From Pyropia yezoensis (lineage: Eukaryota; Rhodophyta; Bangiophyceae; Bangiales; Bangiaceae), in contig CM020619.1 of assembly GCA_009829735.1 (NCBI GenBank), positions 32,002,685 to 32,066,684 of the forward strand: a DNA stretch of 64,000 bases, read 5' to 3'. The notes under the pieces are model-generated. The model did no database searches. It saw only the letters and a program-made list of their open reading frames with translations, and was not told where the DNA came from. Shown piece by piece: positions 20,730 to 30,350 of the stretch; within the stretch, counting starts at the first letter, position 1; each line of letters begins with the position of its first letter. The translations under genes were made by a program, and so were the position numbers.

Positions 20730-22162
20730 ATGGATCCTCACGACCTCGCGCTGGACCTAGATGTTGTGCACTGCTGCAGGAACAGGAAGACCTGGAAGCT
20801 GCCTCTGCTGTTGCCGCACACCTGGCGGTCATGCGCCGCTTTCGGCGCCGGGCGCGCGCATCCCGTCGCGCCCGTCGCTGTCGTTTCCGGGGTTCGCCCC
20901 GAGGTCGCGGGGCCACCAAGCAGCGTGACGTTGCCCTGGGTGTCCACCTCATTTTGAGGGACTATTTTGGTCTGAACGGGGCCCCGCCGGTGTGCTCGGA
21001 GAGTGACTTTGACCGTTGTTTTCGTGCTCCCCGACAGGTGTTTGTGCGGATCTACCGCGCGCTGTGCGAGCGGCCGTGGTGGAAGCAGTCCGTTATCGCC
21101 ACAGGTCGCCTGCAGTCCCATCCGCTCCAGAAGCTGGTCGGCGCTTTTCGTGTGCGGGCCTACGGGGAAGCAACTGACCGTGCTGACGAGCACTGCCGCG
21201 TATCCGCCACGACCATTGAACTGGCTGTGAAGCGCCTGTTGACCGTTCTGGTGGATGAGTATGGACCTATTTACCTGCGTTCCCCCAACGATGCAGAGCT
21301 GGCGATCATATTGCGACATAAAGCGGACAGGGGGATGTGGGGGTGTATCAGGTCGCTGGACTGGTCTCAATGGGAGTGAAAGAACTGCCCCTAGGGTCAG
21401 GCGGGCCTATACCAGAACCGGAAGCGGCGGCGCGCGGTGGTGCTGGAGACGGTTTGTGACGAGGACCTGTACATCTGGCACCTGTCTGTGGGGTGCCCGG
21501 GAAGCATGAACGACCTGAACGTGATGCAGCAGTCGCCGCTCCACCACACCGTTACTGCTGCGGACTCGCCTCCCCGCAATAAGCCATTTACGGTCAACGG
21601 CAAAACGCGCACGCTATTCTACTACCTGGTTGACGGCATCTACCCAAGCTACGCCTTCTTTACTTCCTCGTACAGCAACGCAAACACTGAGAAGCGGAAG
21701 ACGTTCAACCGGCTGCAGGAGGCGTTGCGGAAGGACGTGGAGCGGCTTTACGCCGTTTTGACAGCCCGCTTCCACATCCCCATGCACCCAGCGCGCTACG
21801 CACGCGTGACTACTATCTGTGCAGCGGCGAAGGCAGTGACCATCTTGCTCAACATGGTAACCGAGCAACGCAGGGGGGGTTATCTTAGCCAACAGCGGCG
21901 GGACCTGGCCGCGGCTGCGGCAGGAGACGTGGGGGGAGCTGATGGGAAGCTTGGACCTGTGGACGCTGCCGCCGGGATTGGGGCGCCTGTCGGCGGAGGG
22001 GGCGGCGGGCCAGCTGGGGGCATCGTCGCCGGGGACCACGAGCCGCCCATTGTGCAGCCAATCAGCCAAGTTGCGCCAAAACGATTTTATACGGGCGATG
22101 CACGCGTGGAGAGAAGTGCGCAGTCCGCGCGAGCACGAGCTATTGCGGGACGACCTCGCTGA
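20730..22162 (+). pseudogene. PIF/Harbinger-type (plant-transposon DDE) transposase, dead copy
   Basis: Homologous along its length to the transposase at 51857-53137. The catalytic region is recognisable: first Asp in S-L-D-W-S-Q-W (about 21357), second Asp in N-D-L-N-V-M (about 21510), Glu in V-E-R-L-Y-A-V-L-x-A-R-F (about 21737). Lesions: an in-frame TGA at 21377-21379 (where the homologue has Trp), a TAG at 21392-21394, and probably a one-base shift near 20770, because the best ATG (20730, M-D-P-H) lies in the +1 frame relative to the rest. The C-terminus is Gly/Ala-rich. Terminal inverted repeats were not found by eye. Confidence 0.85.
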
Positions 22163-22974
22163 GCACACCTTCGACAAGCGCGGGGCTCTTTTGGAGCCGT
22201 ACCTGTGAGGGACCTGTCGCTACTTGGCATCATGTACATGGCATTAAAAGTTTTTTTTCCTCCCGTTTAGCAGGGTTTTTCTTTTTCCTTCGATTTTGCT
22301 TTTTTGGCGGCCATATATGAGAGCGGCCAGCGCGCAAGAGACCAGGTAGTGGACAGAGCCAGTTTTGAACAGGGGACACCACACGAGCAGCCTACCGGGC
22401 AGCGTGTGAGGAGGTGGGATCTCAGGGGTACGAGCACAGTGGGAGAGAGCTGGAGCTGTGGACAGGGGCGCCACCGTAGCATTGCCTGCTAGGAGACACG
22501 GACTGTGGCGCCCCCCAACAAAGCAGAAACGCCGCCAACAGCCACAACGCCACGCCGTCGGGGAGGATGGGGGGGCGCCGCGGCCGGCGGGAAGGCGGCC
22601 GCCCCCCAAAAAAGCACTAATGCCGCCAACAGCAGCAACGCCGCCGCCGTCCGTGTGAGAGGGTGGCGCCGCCTGCGCGTCGACGGCGGCGCCAACGGCG
22701 GGGGCGAGAGTTCGCCGATCGGACGCGGGGGGCGCCGCCGCCCCAGGCAGGCGGGCTGCCCTCCCAAAGAACGCCGCCACGTTGAAGGCGGCAGCGACCG
22801 GGGCGGCCGGCTGCGTGTCTGGGGGTGCCGACGGCCTCGCCGGTTGGTTGCATACAAGGCACTTTGTGCACAAGGACAGAGGTGTAGGAAAAAAAAAACC
22901 GCACCCTGCCCAACGGGTGCGAATTAAAAACCGTAGACAAAAGCACCTACAATCACCCACACCAAATGCACAAC
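22163..22974. other. Intergenic DNA downstream of the interrupted host gene
   Basis: Low-complexity Pro/Ala-type frames occur on both strands (22244-22984 minus, 22505-22927 plus) without domains. The part next to 22975 is probably the 3' untranslated region of the minus-strand host gene. Confidence 0.4.
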
Positions 22975-23231
22975 CTAAAACCAAGCGGCGTCATCAGACT
23001 CACTGCTCGACTGGTCGCTGAGCTGAGGGGTCCTCGCTCGGCCACTGGAGGAGGACAGGCCGCTGTCGTAGGACTCCCCCACGTCGAGGTCCAAAGAAGG
23101 ATGCAGCGACCGGCTAGCCGCCTGGGAAGCAGCCAAGGCCTTTGTCAGTTGGGCCTTGGCCGCGCGAGAGAGGAAGGCACTCTTTTCAGCCCCCTCGCGT
23201 ACAGGAGTGGGACTGGCGTTTTCTTTGGACG
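22975..23231 (-). pseudogene. 3' part (C-terminus) of a host gene split by the retrotransposon
   Basis: Reading leftward from the insertion site, this stretch encodes about 83 codons in one open frame to a TAG at 22975-22977. It is Ser/Lys/Asp-rich and ends in an acidic Ser-rich tail (S-S-S-E-S-D-D). It has no start codon of its own. With the 9.65-kb element and one GGACG copy removed, its frame is exactly continuous with the host frame that ends at 32884. The composition is that of a disordered tail; function unknown. Confidence 0.7.
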
Positions 23232-23804
23232 TGTGGTATAAAACTCGATCCTCTCAGACACGTGTCAATATCCCTCGGGGGAAAGGGACAGGTAACACAG
23301 AAAGGGGAACTACGAGAATGGTATGCCTGTTGCCTCACGTGCCTGCTCGCAGAGCAAACAGATACGCACGGTAGTGCACACGGGGAAGAGGAAAGCAAAC
23401 GCGCAGTTGTCTTTTTTCCTGAGGGCGCGGGCCAAGGCCGCCTCGCTGTCCCTCTTAACGTGCATCTGGGGGAGCCTCGGCACGTTGGCCAGGTAGCCCC
23501 CCCATACCCCCGAGTGGCCCCGACCCGAGTCTAACCTCGTCAGGTCGGGGGCCACTATCACTACTAATTCTATTCCCACTCACTAATCTCACACTCAAAT
23601 TCTCTCAAATCAAGTCCCTCACAAGTATGCGAAAACTCATCCGAAATCCCTCTCTCACGTGTGGATAGCGTAGTCCACCGCATCCCAGTGCCGGGCACGG
23701 GCCACGGCCGCCAACCATCACCACACGGCGGGCGTGTACTGGCACCTGGTGCCCCTCTGGTTGCAGTCCCGGGTCGGCGCCAAGTCGGGGCCAGGGATGC
23801 TACA
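23232..23804 (-). repeat. 3' LTR of the minus-strand gypsy element
   Basis: The copy is nearly identical to 32311-32883. On the plus strand it starts TGTGGTATAAAA and ends GGATGCTACA. The plus-strand TATAAAA at 23237-23243 lies at the very edge and points towards the antisense gene. Confidence 0.96.
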
Positions 23805-23806
23805 TA

Positions 23807-23816
23807 GCTCCCTCCC
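23807..23816 (-). promoter_or_regulatory. Polypurine tract of the minus-strand gypsy element
   Basis: On the minus strand AGGGAGGGAG plus a few bases directly precedes the TG of the 3' LTR. The same tract is conserved beside the LTR at 34682-35252. It fixes the element's orientation as minus. Confidence 0.75.
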
Positions 23817-23989
23817 TAGTCCGGCACGTCCTCGGGCCGAACCAGGTGCCACCGTGCACAGCCTCGAGCACGTCCACACCGGTGCCGAGGTCGAGCGTCT
23901 TCACCCCGGTCACGATCACCTGCTCCGGTTCTGCCCCCTCCCCTTTCTCCTTCACCTTGGCCCTCTCGTTCCCCCGGAGTCTGGACGTC

Positions 23990-26107
23990 ATGTCCAGTTC
24001 CGAGATCCAAGCTGGGCCCGTGGTTCCGGCGGCGAGCGTTGCGGAGGAGAACTCGGGTAGTCGCGCCCTTCTCCTGCCTCCGGTTCCTCGGGTGTCGGTG
24101 CCGGCGCCGGCTGCTACGGCGGAGACGGATCGGGTTCCCCCGGCTTCTGCGTTGCACCCGGTCGAGACACCCCCGGTGGGTCTCCCGGAGATGCTTCTTG
24201 GGCAGGATCCTCTGGCGGGCCGGCGCTACTCCACGGTGGTCGGCAACGCCAGCGCGTCCCAGTGCCAACAGGATTGTTTGGACATCTGGCGCAAGGAACT
24301 CCAGCGCGGGGTCTTGACCGAGATGGACAAGACTCGTCTTCATACGGCGGACCAGATGCGCCTGGCACAAGACCGCTCCCAGAGCTTCTCGGGTTCCTCT
24401 TGGGTTGCTCGTCTGGAGGATATCCCCTTCGCGCTGGTACTGGATCTACCCTTGACCGAGCGTCGCGTGTCCGCGTCCGTTCTCCGGTGGCCGGAGGAAG
24501 AAGGGTACGTCCACCGGGCGCTCAAGGTCTGGGACGAGGCGCTCAAGGGGTCGGGAAGCCTGAACTGCGATCCCCGTCCGAGTATGGTCGCTCTGGAGCC
24601 GCCTTTCCTCACCCGAAAATACTCCAAGTTGTCGCCGGCACGGGAGCAGGGTGAGCGACGCGGGCGTCAGCGTGACTTCCTCGTGAGCTGCAACCACCAG
24701 GAGTTCTGGAAGCTGGACAAGGCTAACCGGGCGGCGTACTACCCCAAGGTCATCCCGCAGCAGCAGGAAGTCGAGATCCCGGTCGGGTTTGCTCCTTCCA
24801 GCATCCCCTTCACCTGGTACTTCTTGGACGCCTTGACCCAGGCGTCGATCAAGGGCTTCTTCCACTCAATCCCGTACATGATGTACACGTCCGAGATGAC
24901 AGTCTTGGCGGCCAACCACTGGCTTCACGAGGTCTTGGTGTCCAACCGGCTTTGGTTTCTCCCCGACCTCCTGATGGTCTGGATTGTCGACAAGTTGACC
25001 GTCGACTTCCTGTGCAGCCAGGACGAGGAGTACAAGGGGCTCTTCCAGGCGATGATTGACTTCCGGCGTCTGGTGCCGGTGCATGACCGGAACTTCTTGA
25101 ACGCGATTGCCGACCAGAACCGCCCGCGTCGTGATGGCTCCGGTTGGGCGCAGGTGGTCTACCAGTCTTCTCCGGCCAAGGTGCAGCTCGCGACACCGCT
25201 TCCGGCGTGGCCGCAGCTAGGCAGCTTTCCTGCTCCGGTCGCCCTCGATCTTCTGCCAGCTGGGCCGCCGGTGCAAGAGTCGGGATGGGCCGCGGCGGTC
25301 GGTCAGGCGTCTGCGGCGGCTCCGCTTCCTCCTGTTGCACCTGTCGCCCCGGTGTCTTCGCCTGAACCGTCGCCGGCGCGTCCGCGCCCTGTTCCGGCCG
25401 TGCCGGTACTTCAAGCTCCTCCGGCACCGCGCTTGTCCGCAGCGAGTCTGGGGGTGGCCGTGCGGTCGCCGACGACTCCGGCCGCTCTGCCTCGGACGCC
25501 TTCTTCCAACGCCGGCGGCGCTGTGCCTCCGCTGGAGTTGGGTACTCCGGTTTCTTGGGCCGTTGTGGACCGTCCGGTGGTGTCATCCTCGGGGCGGTTC
25601 GAGATTCCGGCGCCGACTCTGCGCCTTACCCGCTTCCGGGTGCCTGACTGGTACCTGAACCAAGGTGGTCCGACATGCGACCAGTACGACGTCGGTATGA
25701 TTGAAGACCAGCTGGGTCGTCTTCCAGTACAGCTTGAAGGCGCGGGGTCCTCCCTGGTGCTGGGTACTTACGCCAGCGTCTTGAACAACGTGGTCGACCG
25801 GGTGTTTGCTTGCGCGGACAGCGGCCGGATGTCGAACAGCCCGGTGGTTGGCGAACTTCTGGCGACTTTGACGCGGCATGGCCTGGCCCAGCAGTGGTCA
25901 GAGAGCTTCACTGGCTTCCAGGGGCGCCGACGGGCATATCTGGATGAGCGGGAGCCCCCGGAAACTACCGGTACTACTCCGATGGCGTCATACCGGGATG
26001 CACCGCGTCCACCGCACTACGTCATCCCGTCTTCCTCCGGTTCCCGTCGCGCCGCGGAGGCAGCGCTGGAGGACTCTCCCGCGGCTCAGCGTCCGCGCCG
26101 GGAGTAG
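23990..26107 (+). CDS. Antisense accessory gene of the gypsy element (unknown family, 705 aa)
   Basis: Encoded on the strand opposite gag-pol, between the polypurine tract and the pol stop. The start is set at ATG 23990 because the related copy at 36084 begins with the same M-S-x-S-E-x-Q-A-G-P pattern; an upstream GTG frame is not conserved. Residues about 1-60 are Ala/Pro-rich. Residues about 60-390 are globular, with conserved Trp/Tyr/Leu-rich blocks. A Pro/Ala/Val linker (about 400-530) diverges between copies. A second conserved block (about 535-660) ends in a Cys-containing F-A-C-A-D-S-G segment. Differences between the two copies fall mostly at third codon positions of this frame, indicating selection on the protein. 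No Cys-His knuckle, protease or membrane segment was seen, so it is not an env or second gag by motif. Function unknown. Confidence 0.8.
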   Translation: MSSSEIQAGPVVPAASVAEENSGSRALLLPPVPRVSVPAPAATAETDRVPPASALHPVETPPVGLPEMLLGQDPLAGRRYSTVVGNASASQCQQDCLDIWRKELQRGVLTEMDKTRLHTADQMRLAQDRSQSFSGSSWVARLEDIPFALVLDLPLTERRVSASVLRWPEEEGYVHRALKVWDEALKGSGSLNCDPRPSMVALEPPFLTRKYSKLSPAREQGERRGRQRDFLVSCNHQEFWKLDKANRAAYYPKVIPQQQEVEIPVGFAPSSIPFTWYFLDALTQASIKGFFHSIPYMMYTSEMTVLAANHWLHEVLVSNRLWFLPDLLMVWIVDKLTVDFLCSQDEEYKGLFQAMIDFRRLVPVHDRNFLNAIADQNRPRRDGSGWAQVVYQSSPAKVQLATPLPAWPQLGSFPAPVALDLLPAGPPVQESGWAAAVGQASAAAPLPPVAPVAPVSSPEPSPARPRPVPAVPVLQAPPAPRLSAASLGVAVRSPTTPAALPRTPSSNAGGAVPPLELGTPVSWAVVDRPVVSSSGRFEIPAPTLRLTRFRVPDWYLNQGGPTCDQYDVGMIEDQLGRLPVQLEGAGSSLVLGTYASVLNNVVDRVFACADSGRMSNSPVVGELLATLTRHGLAQQWSESFTGFQGRRRAYLDEREPPETTGTTPMASYRDAPRPPHYVIPSSSGSRRAAEAALEDSPAAQRPRRE

Positions 26108-26252
26108 TACTTGGAGGCAAGGAGGGTGAGAGTCTTGGGAGAAGCGAGGAGGGTAGAGGCGGAGAGAAGGGTTGCTCGAGCGGGTGTTTGTTTTTCTTGA
26201 TTGTTCCATGCTTGCATTGCGTGTTTTCCTTGATACACCCGGTCCCTTCTTC

Positions 26253-29200
26253 TCAATCCTCTTGTTCCGCATCCGTTGCGGGTGAGCTCGTCTCGTCCCG
26301 AAGGTCTTGATCAGCCCCGTCCTCCTGGTCCTTCTCCGCGCCCGACTCCAGGGTCTTGCCGGCTCTGGCCACTGGAGTGCCCTCTATCCCGTTCCGTCGC
26401 GTGTAGGCACAGACGTCCGCGATGGGTAGCCGGTTTGAGGGTTCCCAGGTATCATCTGCCGGGTTAAAACCGAACCAGCGTACTCGCAGGTACAAGCGCC
26501 CGTCTCTCCAGGCATGGTCGACAAACTTGACGTAGACATATTCCCGGCCTTCTTCTTGGGATAGCCAGGGTACTGCGGCCCGCTTGCGCCGGGTCAAGTC
26601 CCGTTTGCTTAGCGGTGGAGCTCGGGTGACATGGTCGCTGCTCACCCGGTACGGGGAGCCATCCACGTCTAGAAGGAAGGTCCAGCCATCCGTATTCAGG
26701 ATCTCATAAGGCCCATCCGTCTTAGAGTCCAGCTTCCCCCGGGTCTTGCTATGGTTGTCCACAAAAACCCAGTCGCCACCACCCAGTTCCTTGTTCTTTT
26801 CCCGAACGCCCTTGTCATAGTCCCGCTTGTAGCGCTCCTGGGTCTTCGAGATTGACTCCTTGATTCTTGGGAGCAGGAGCTTCAGTTGTTCCAGGAACTC
26901 ATCCTTTGCCTTGGGACCTGACTTCAGTGCAGGCTGGAGACCATCCGGTATTCTTTCCAGGGAGAAGTTGGTCAGCCGCCTTGGGGTGACAAAGTCGAGT
27001 GGAGCGACTCCCGTTGTCCGGTGAACTCGGGAGTTGTAGGCTAGAGTGAGGACAGCCAGGAGCTCGTCCCAGTCTTCTTGGTGCTCCTCCACGTAGTGTC
27101 GTAGCATGTCCACTAGGGTCCGGTTGAATCGTTCCACCTGGCCGTTCGTTTGAGGATGGTACGTCGTGGTGTACAAGTTCTTGATGCCCATCAGGTCACA
27201 GACTCCTTGGAAGAACAGGGATGCAAACTGGGGACCATTGTCGGTTAAGACGGAGTCTGGAGGGCCATAGGCAGCTATCCAGTACTCACAGAAGGCCGAC
27301 GTGACATCCAGAGCCGTGATGGTCCTCAGCGGGATTGCTCGAGTGAACTTGGAGAACCGGTCACAAATGATGAGCAGGTATATGTTGCCACTGAATGTTT
27401 CAGGTAGGGGCCCCAGGATGTCCATGCTTAAGCTTGCAAAGGGCTCCGCCGCAGGGAATAGGCGTAGCTTAGAAGTCTTCTTCCTCTGGGACAACCGGTT
27501 CCTTGCACAAGAAACACAAGCCTCCAGGTACTTATGGATGTCACTGGCCATGGTTTCCCAGTAATAGTGTCGTCTCATGGAAGCATACATCCGATTGATA
27601 CCAGGATGTCCGGCCTGGGGAGACGAGTGCTCCAGGCGTAGGATGTCAGCTCGTAGACTTCGGGGTACGTAGACTTGAGTTGCCCCATCGAAGGGTGACA
27701 CCCGTACCAGGAGTCCGTCTGTAGACTCGGAGAAGCGACTGTTCCGGTTCAGGTCCATTTGGTGGCGAAGCTCCAAGGATTGAGGGTCCGTCAATTGTGC
27801 CTCCAGCATCCGGTAAATGGTTACCGGTTGATGAGCTTCAGGTGTCTCATACAGGGGAGCATGCCAGCCACGTCCGACATTCGGGAGGATGAAGCAAGGT
27901 ATTTCCTCCGGGATGGGACCGGTATCGGCTGCAGGAGTCTCCAGCCGGGACATGGTGTCGGCGCAGTGGTGCTCCCTCCCTGCTCTGGTGCACACCTTGT
28001 ACTTGAACTCCGAAAGGCGTAAGCGCCACCGGGCGACCCTTCCTTGGCTGCTGTCCATGCATAGCAGCCACCTCAGACTGGCGTGGTCCGTCCGGATGAG
28101 GAACTCTTGTCCTTCAAGATATGGACGTAGCAGGAAGCAAGCCCACACGACTGCCAAGCACTCGCGCTCCGTCGTGGAATAGTTCTTCTCGGCTGGAGTC
28201 AAGACGCGACTGTAGTAGCCTATCGGGAGGAAGTGCCCATCAGGTTGCTGCTGGAGTAGTGAGCACCCCACCTGGACGCCACAGGCATCAGTCTCTAGAA
28301 CAAACTGGCCCTCCCGCTTGGGTAACGCCAGTACTGGAGTGGTGGTCAGGCGCTTCTTGAGCTCTTCGAAAGCCGCGGTCTGCTTCTCGTCGAACACCGG
28401 GAGCTGCGCTGGAAGCTTCTTGCTGGTAAGCTTGGTCAATGGCCGGGCAATCAGAGCATAGTCCCGTACGAACCGGCGGTAGACGTTGCACATACCCAGG
28501 AAGCTCTTGAGTTCCGTCTGGGTCTTAGGTTGCCGTGCATGCCGGAGAGCCTTGATGTTCTTCTCATTGACTCGGAGCTCCTCCGGACTCAGCACGTGCC
28601 CCAGGTACTCCACCTCAGTCTCAAACAGGTGGCACTTCTCGGCCTTGAGGGTGACTCCAGCCTTGGACAGGAGGGCCAGGACCTCCCGAAGGTGCTTCAG
28701 GTGTTCCGTCGGGGTCTTGGAGAAAACAATAATATCGTCCAGGTAGACCAAGCATGTTCTCCACCTTAGCCCCGACAGGATGATGTCGATGGCTCTCTGA
28801 AAGGTTGCCGGAGCATTGGTGAGACCAAAAGGAAGACGCTTGCACCGGAATAGTCCCAAGTGGCACGTGAAGGTAGTCTTGTCCTTGTCCTCGTCAGCCA
28901 GAGGGATCTGCCAGTAACCGGCATTACAATCCAGCGTCGAGAAGAGGGTGGCATCACCAAGAAAGTCGATGCAATCATCCATCCGGGGTATCGGGTATAC
29001 ATCCTTGACCGTCATCTCGTTCAGGCGCCGGTAGTCAACGCAGAAACGGAAGTGACCGCCGGTTTTCGGGACGACTACCACCGGGAAAGCCCACTCGCCA
29101 TCCGACGGCTCGATAACATCCATCTTGAGCATCTTGTTAACCTGCTTCTCAATCTCATCCCGTCGATGAGGTCCAGCCCGATATGGTTGCATGTGCACTG

Positions 29201-30350
29201 GCTTGGCATCTGGCTTGAGTTGAATCCGGTGTAGGGTGGCGTCCATCTTGCCCAGCTCTCCAGACCACAGATGCCGATATTCCTGGAGAAGCTTCTCCAG
29301 TGCCTCCTTCAAGTCGGGAGGGACATTTTCTTGGTTGACCTTCGGCATCCCGGGCGGTGCTTGTTCGGGCTTCGGAGTAGCACTGCCAGCCTGCTCTTGT
29401 TCCGGAGATACGTCTAAGGCCGTCAAGTTGGATGCCAGCTCCTGTTGCAGGCTCAAGAGGTCTTCCTTGCTCATAGCACGGGCGGACCCCCGGTAAGGCT
29501 CTGCTGTACCAACTCGAGTACCCTTGGCGAGGGTTATTGGCTTCCGGCTCACGTTGACGATCAGCACCGAGAACGGGGTGTGCCTCTCCACCTTCTTGTG
29601 ATGTCCGTGGGCTAGGTATAATCGGTGTTTCGCCAGAAATTCCTTGCGTCCGTAGATCAGGCATTGACCTGCAGTCCGGGTCGTGACTTGAACCTTGGTC
29701 TCCGAGCGAGGAGGTAGGAGCACCGGTTTGAAGAGGGTCAAGGTAGAGGGTGGGATGCGTTCCTTCTGGTTCTTGACCACACGAACCTTGGCGTCCAGGT
29801 GCTCCAGCACTGGTGACACAAACCCATGGTTGAACTGCACCTTTCCTTCTCCGGGTAGGATGCTTTTGACGTGCTGCTTCTGGAAGTCCCAGCCTAGGAT
29901 GATGGGGACTGATAGGGTCTTGACTACTAGAAAGGGAAAAAGCATTGGTTCATTGTTGACATAGATGGCGACAGGAAGGCGGCCCAGCGGTCGTAGGGTT
30001 TGACCTGATGCGTCGACAATGTGGGTTTTGGTAGGCGCTCTCCAGGCATGTCGACGCCAGCCCGGAGGTAACAGGTTCTCAGTGATGACGCTTGGTCCGG
30101 CTCCCGTGTCAACCACCGGCGTAACAGCTTGGGGAAGGCTATCCCCCACACGCATACGAGCATTAATCTTGAGGTTTTCCTTACGCAGGAAGAGCAAGGT
30201 CCCCTTGAACAAACAGGGTGTCCAGGCGGCTACCGGTTGAGCAGGTAACTGCCGTCCTTTCTCCCGGCACGCAAGGGGAGAACGGGTAGAAGTACCCTGC
30301 CGTTGGAGATTCGGGAAGACACTTGGGGAGAGCGCCTGCCCTACTCGTTT
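26253..30350 (-). CDS. pol: pol polyprotein of the minus-strand gypsy element (protease-RT-RNase H-integrase-chromodomain)
   Basis: About 1365 codons in one frame, lying in the -1 frame relative to gag and open back into the end of gag; it has no ATG near its start, consistent with frameshift expression. Counting from 30212: protease with D-T-G-A at about residue 35; reverse transcriptase from about 340, with the L-D-x-N-A-G-Y block and the YLDD box at about 490; RNase H with T-D-A; integrase H-H-C-C finger followed by the D, D, E core (S-M-D-I-L-G, L-T-D-N-G-P-Q-F, N-G-Q-V-E-R); and near the C-terminus a chromodomain-like segment (R-V-R-W-F-G-F, D-D-T-W-E-P). All catalytic residues seen are intact. 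Confidence 0.96.
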   Translation of the reverse strand, partial: KRVGQALSPSVFPNLQRQGTSTRSPLACREKGRQLPAQPVAAWTPCLFKGTLLFLRKENLKINARMRVGDSLPQAVTPVVDTGAGPSVITENLLPPGWRRHAWRAPTKTHIVDASGQTLRPLGRLPVAIYVNNEPMLFPFLVVKTLSVPIILGWDFQKQHVKSILPGEGKVQFNHGFVSPVLEHLDAKVRVVKNQKERIPPSTLTLFKPVLLPPRSETKVQVTTRTAGQCLIYGRKEFLAKHRLYLAHGHHKKVERHTPFSVLIVNVSRKPITLAKGTRVGTAEPYRGSARAMSKEDLLSLQQELASNLTALDVSPEQEQAGSATPKPEQAPPGMPKVNQENVPPDLKEALEKLLQEYRHLWSGELGKMDATLHRIQLKPDAKPVHMQPYRAGPHRRDEIEKQVNKMLKMDVIEPSDGEWAFPVVVVPKTGGHFRFCVDYRRLNEMTVKDVYPIPRMDDCIDFLGDATLFSTLDCNAGYWQIPLADEDKDKTTFTCHLGLFRCKRLPFGLTNAPATFQRAIDIILSGLRWRTCLVYLDDIIVFSKTPTEHLKHLREVLALLSKAGVTLKAEKCHLFETEVEYLGHVLSPEELRVNEKNIKALRHARQPKTQTELKSFLGMCNVYRRFVRDYALIARPLTKLTSKKLPAQLPVFDEKQTAAFEELKKRLTTTPVLALPKREGQFVLETDACGVQVGCSLLQQQPDGHFLPIGYYSRVLTPAEKNYSTTERECLAVVWACFLLRPYLEGQEFLIRTDHASLRWLLCMDSSQGRVARWRLRLSEFKYKVCTRAGREHHCADTMSRLETPAADTGPIPEEIPCFILPNVGRGWHAPLYETPEAHQPVTIYRMLEAQLTDPQSLELRHQMDLNRNSRFSESTDGLLVRVSPFDGATQVYVPRSLRADILRLEHSSPQAGHPGINRMYASMRRHYYWETMASDIHKYLEACVSCARNRLSQRKKTSKLRLFPAAEPFASLSMDILGPLPETFSGNIYLLIICDRFSKFTRAIPLRTITALDVTSAFCEYWIAAYGPPDSVLTDNGPQFASLFFQGVCDLMGIKNLYTTTYHPQTNGQVERFNRTLVDMLRHYVEEHQEDWDELLAVLTLAYNSRVHRTTGVAPLDFVTPRRLTNFSLERIPDGLQPALKSGPKAKDEFLEQLKLLLPRIKESISKTQERYKRDYDKGVREKNKELGGGDWVFVDNHSKTRGKLDSKTDGPYEILNTDGWTFLLDVDGSPYRVSSDHVTRAPPLSKRDLTRRKRAAVPWLSQEEGREYVYVKFVDHAWRDGRLYLRVRWFGFNPADDTWEPSNRLPIADVCAYTRRNGIEGTPVARAGKTLESGAEKDQEDGADQDLRDETSSPATDAEQED

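Noticed and set aside
23990..26107. Antisense gene as an envelope gene
   Set aside because: Wrong strand, no signal peptide and no membrane anchor visible.
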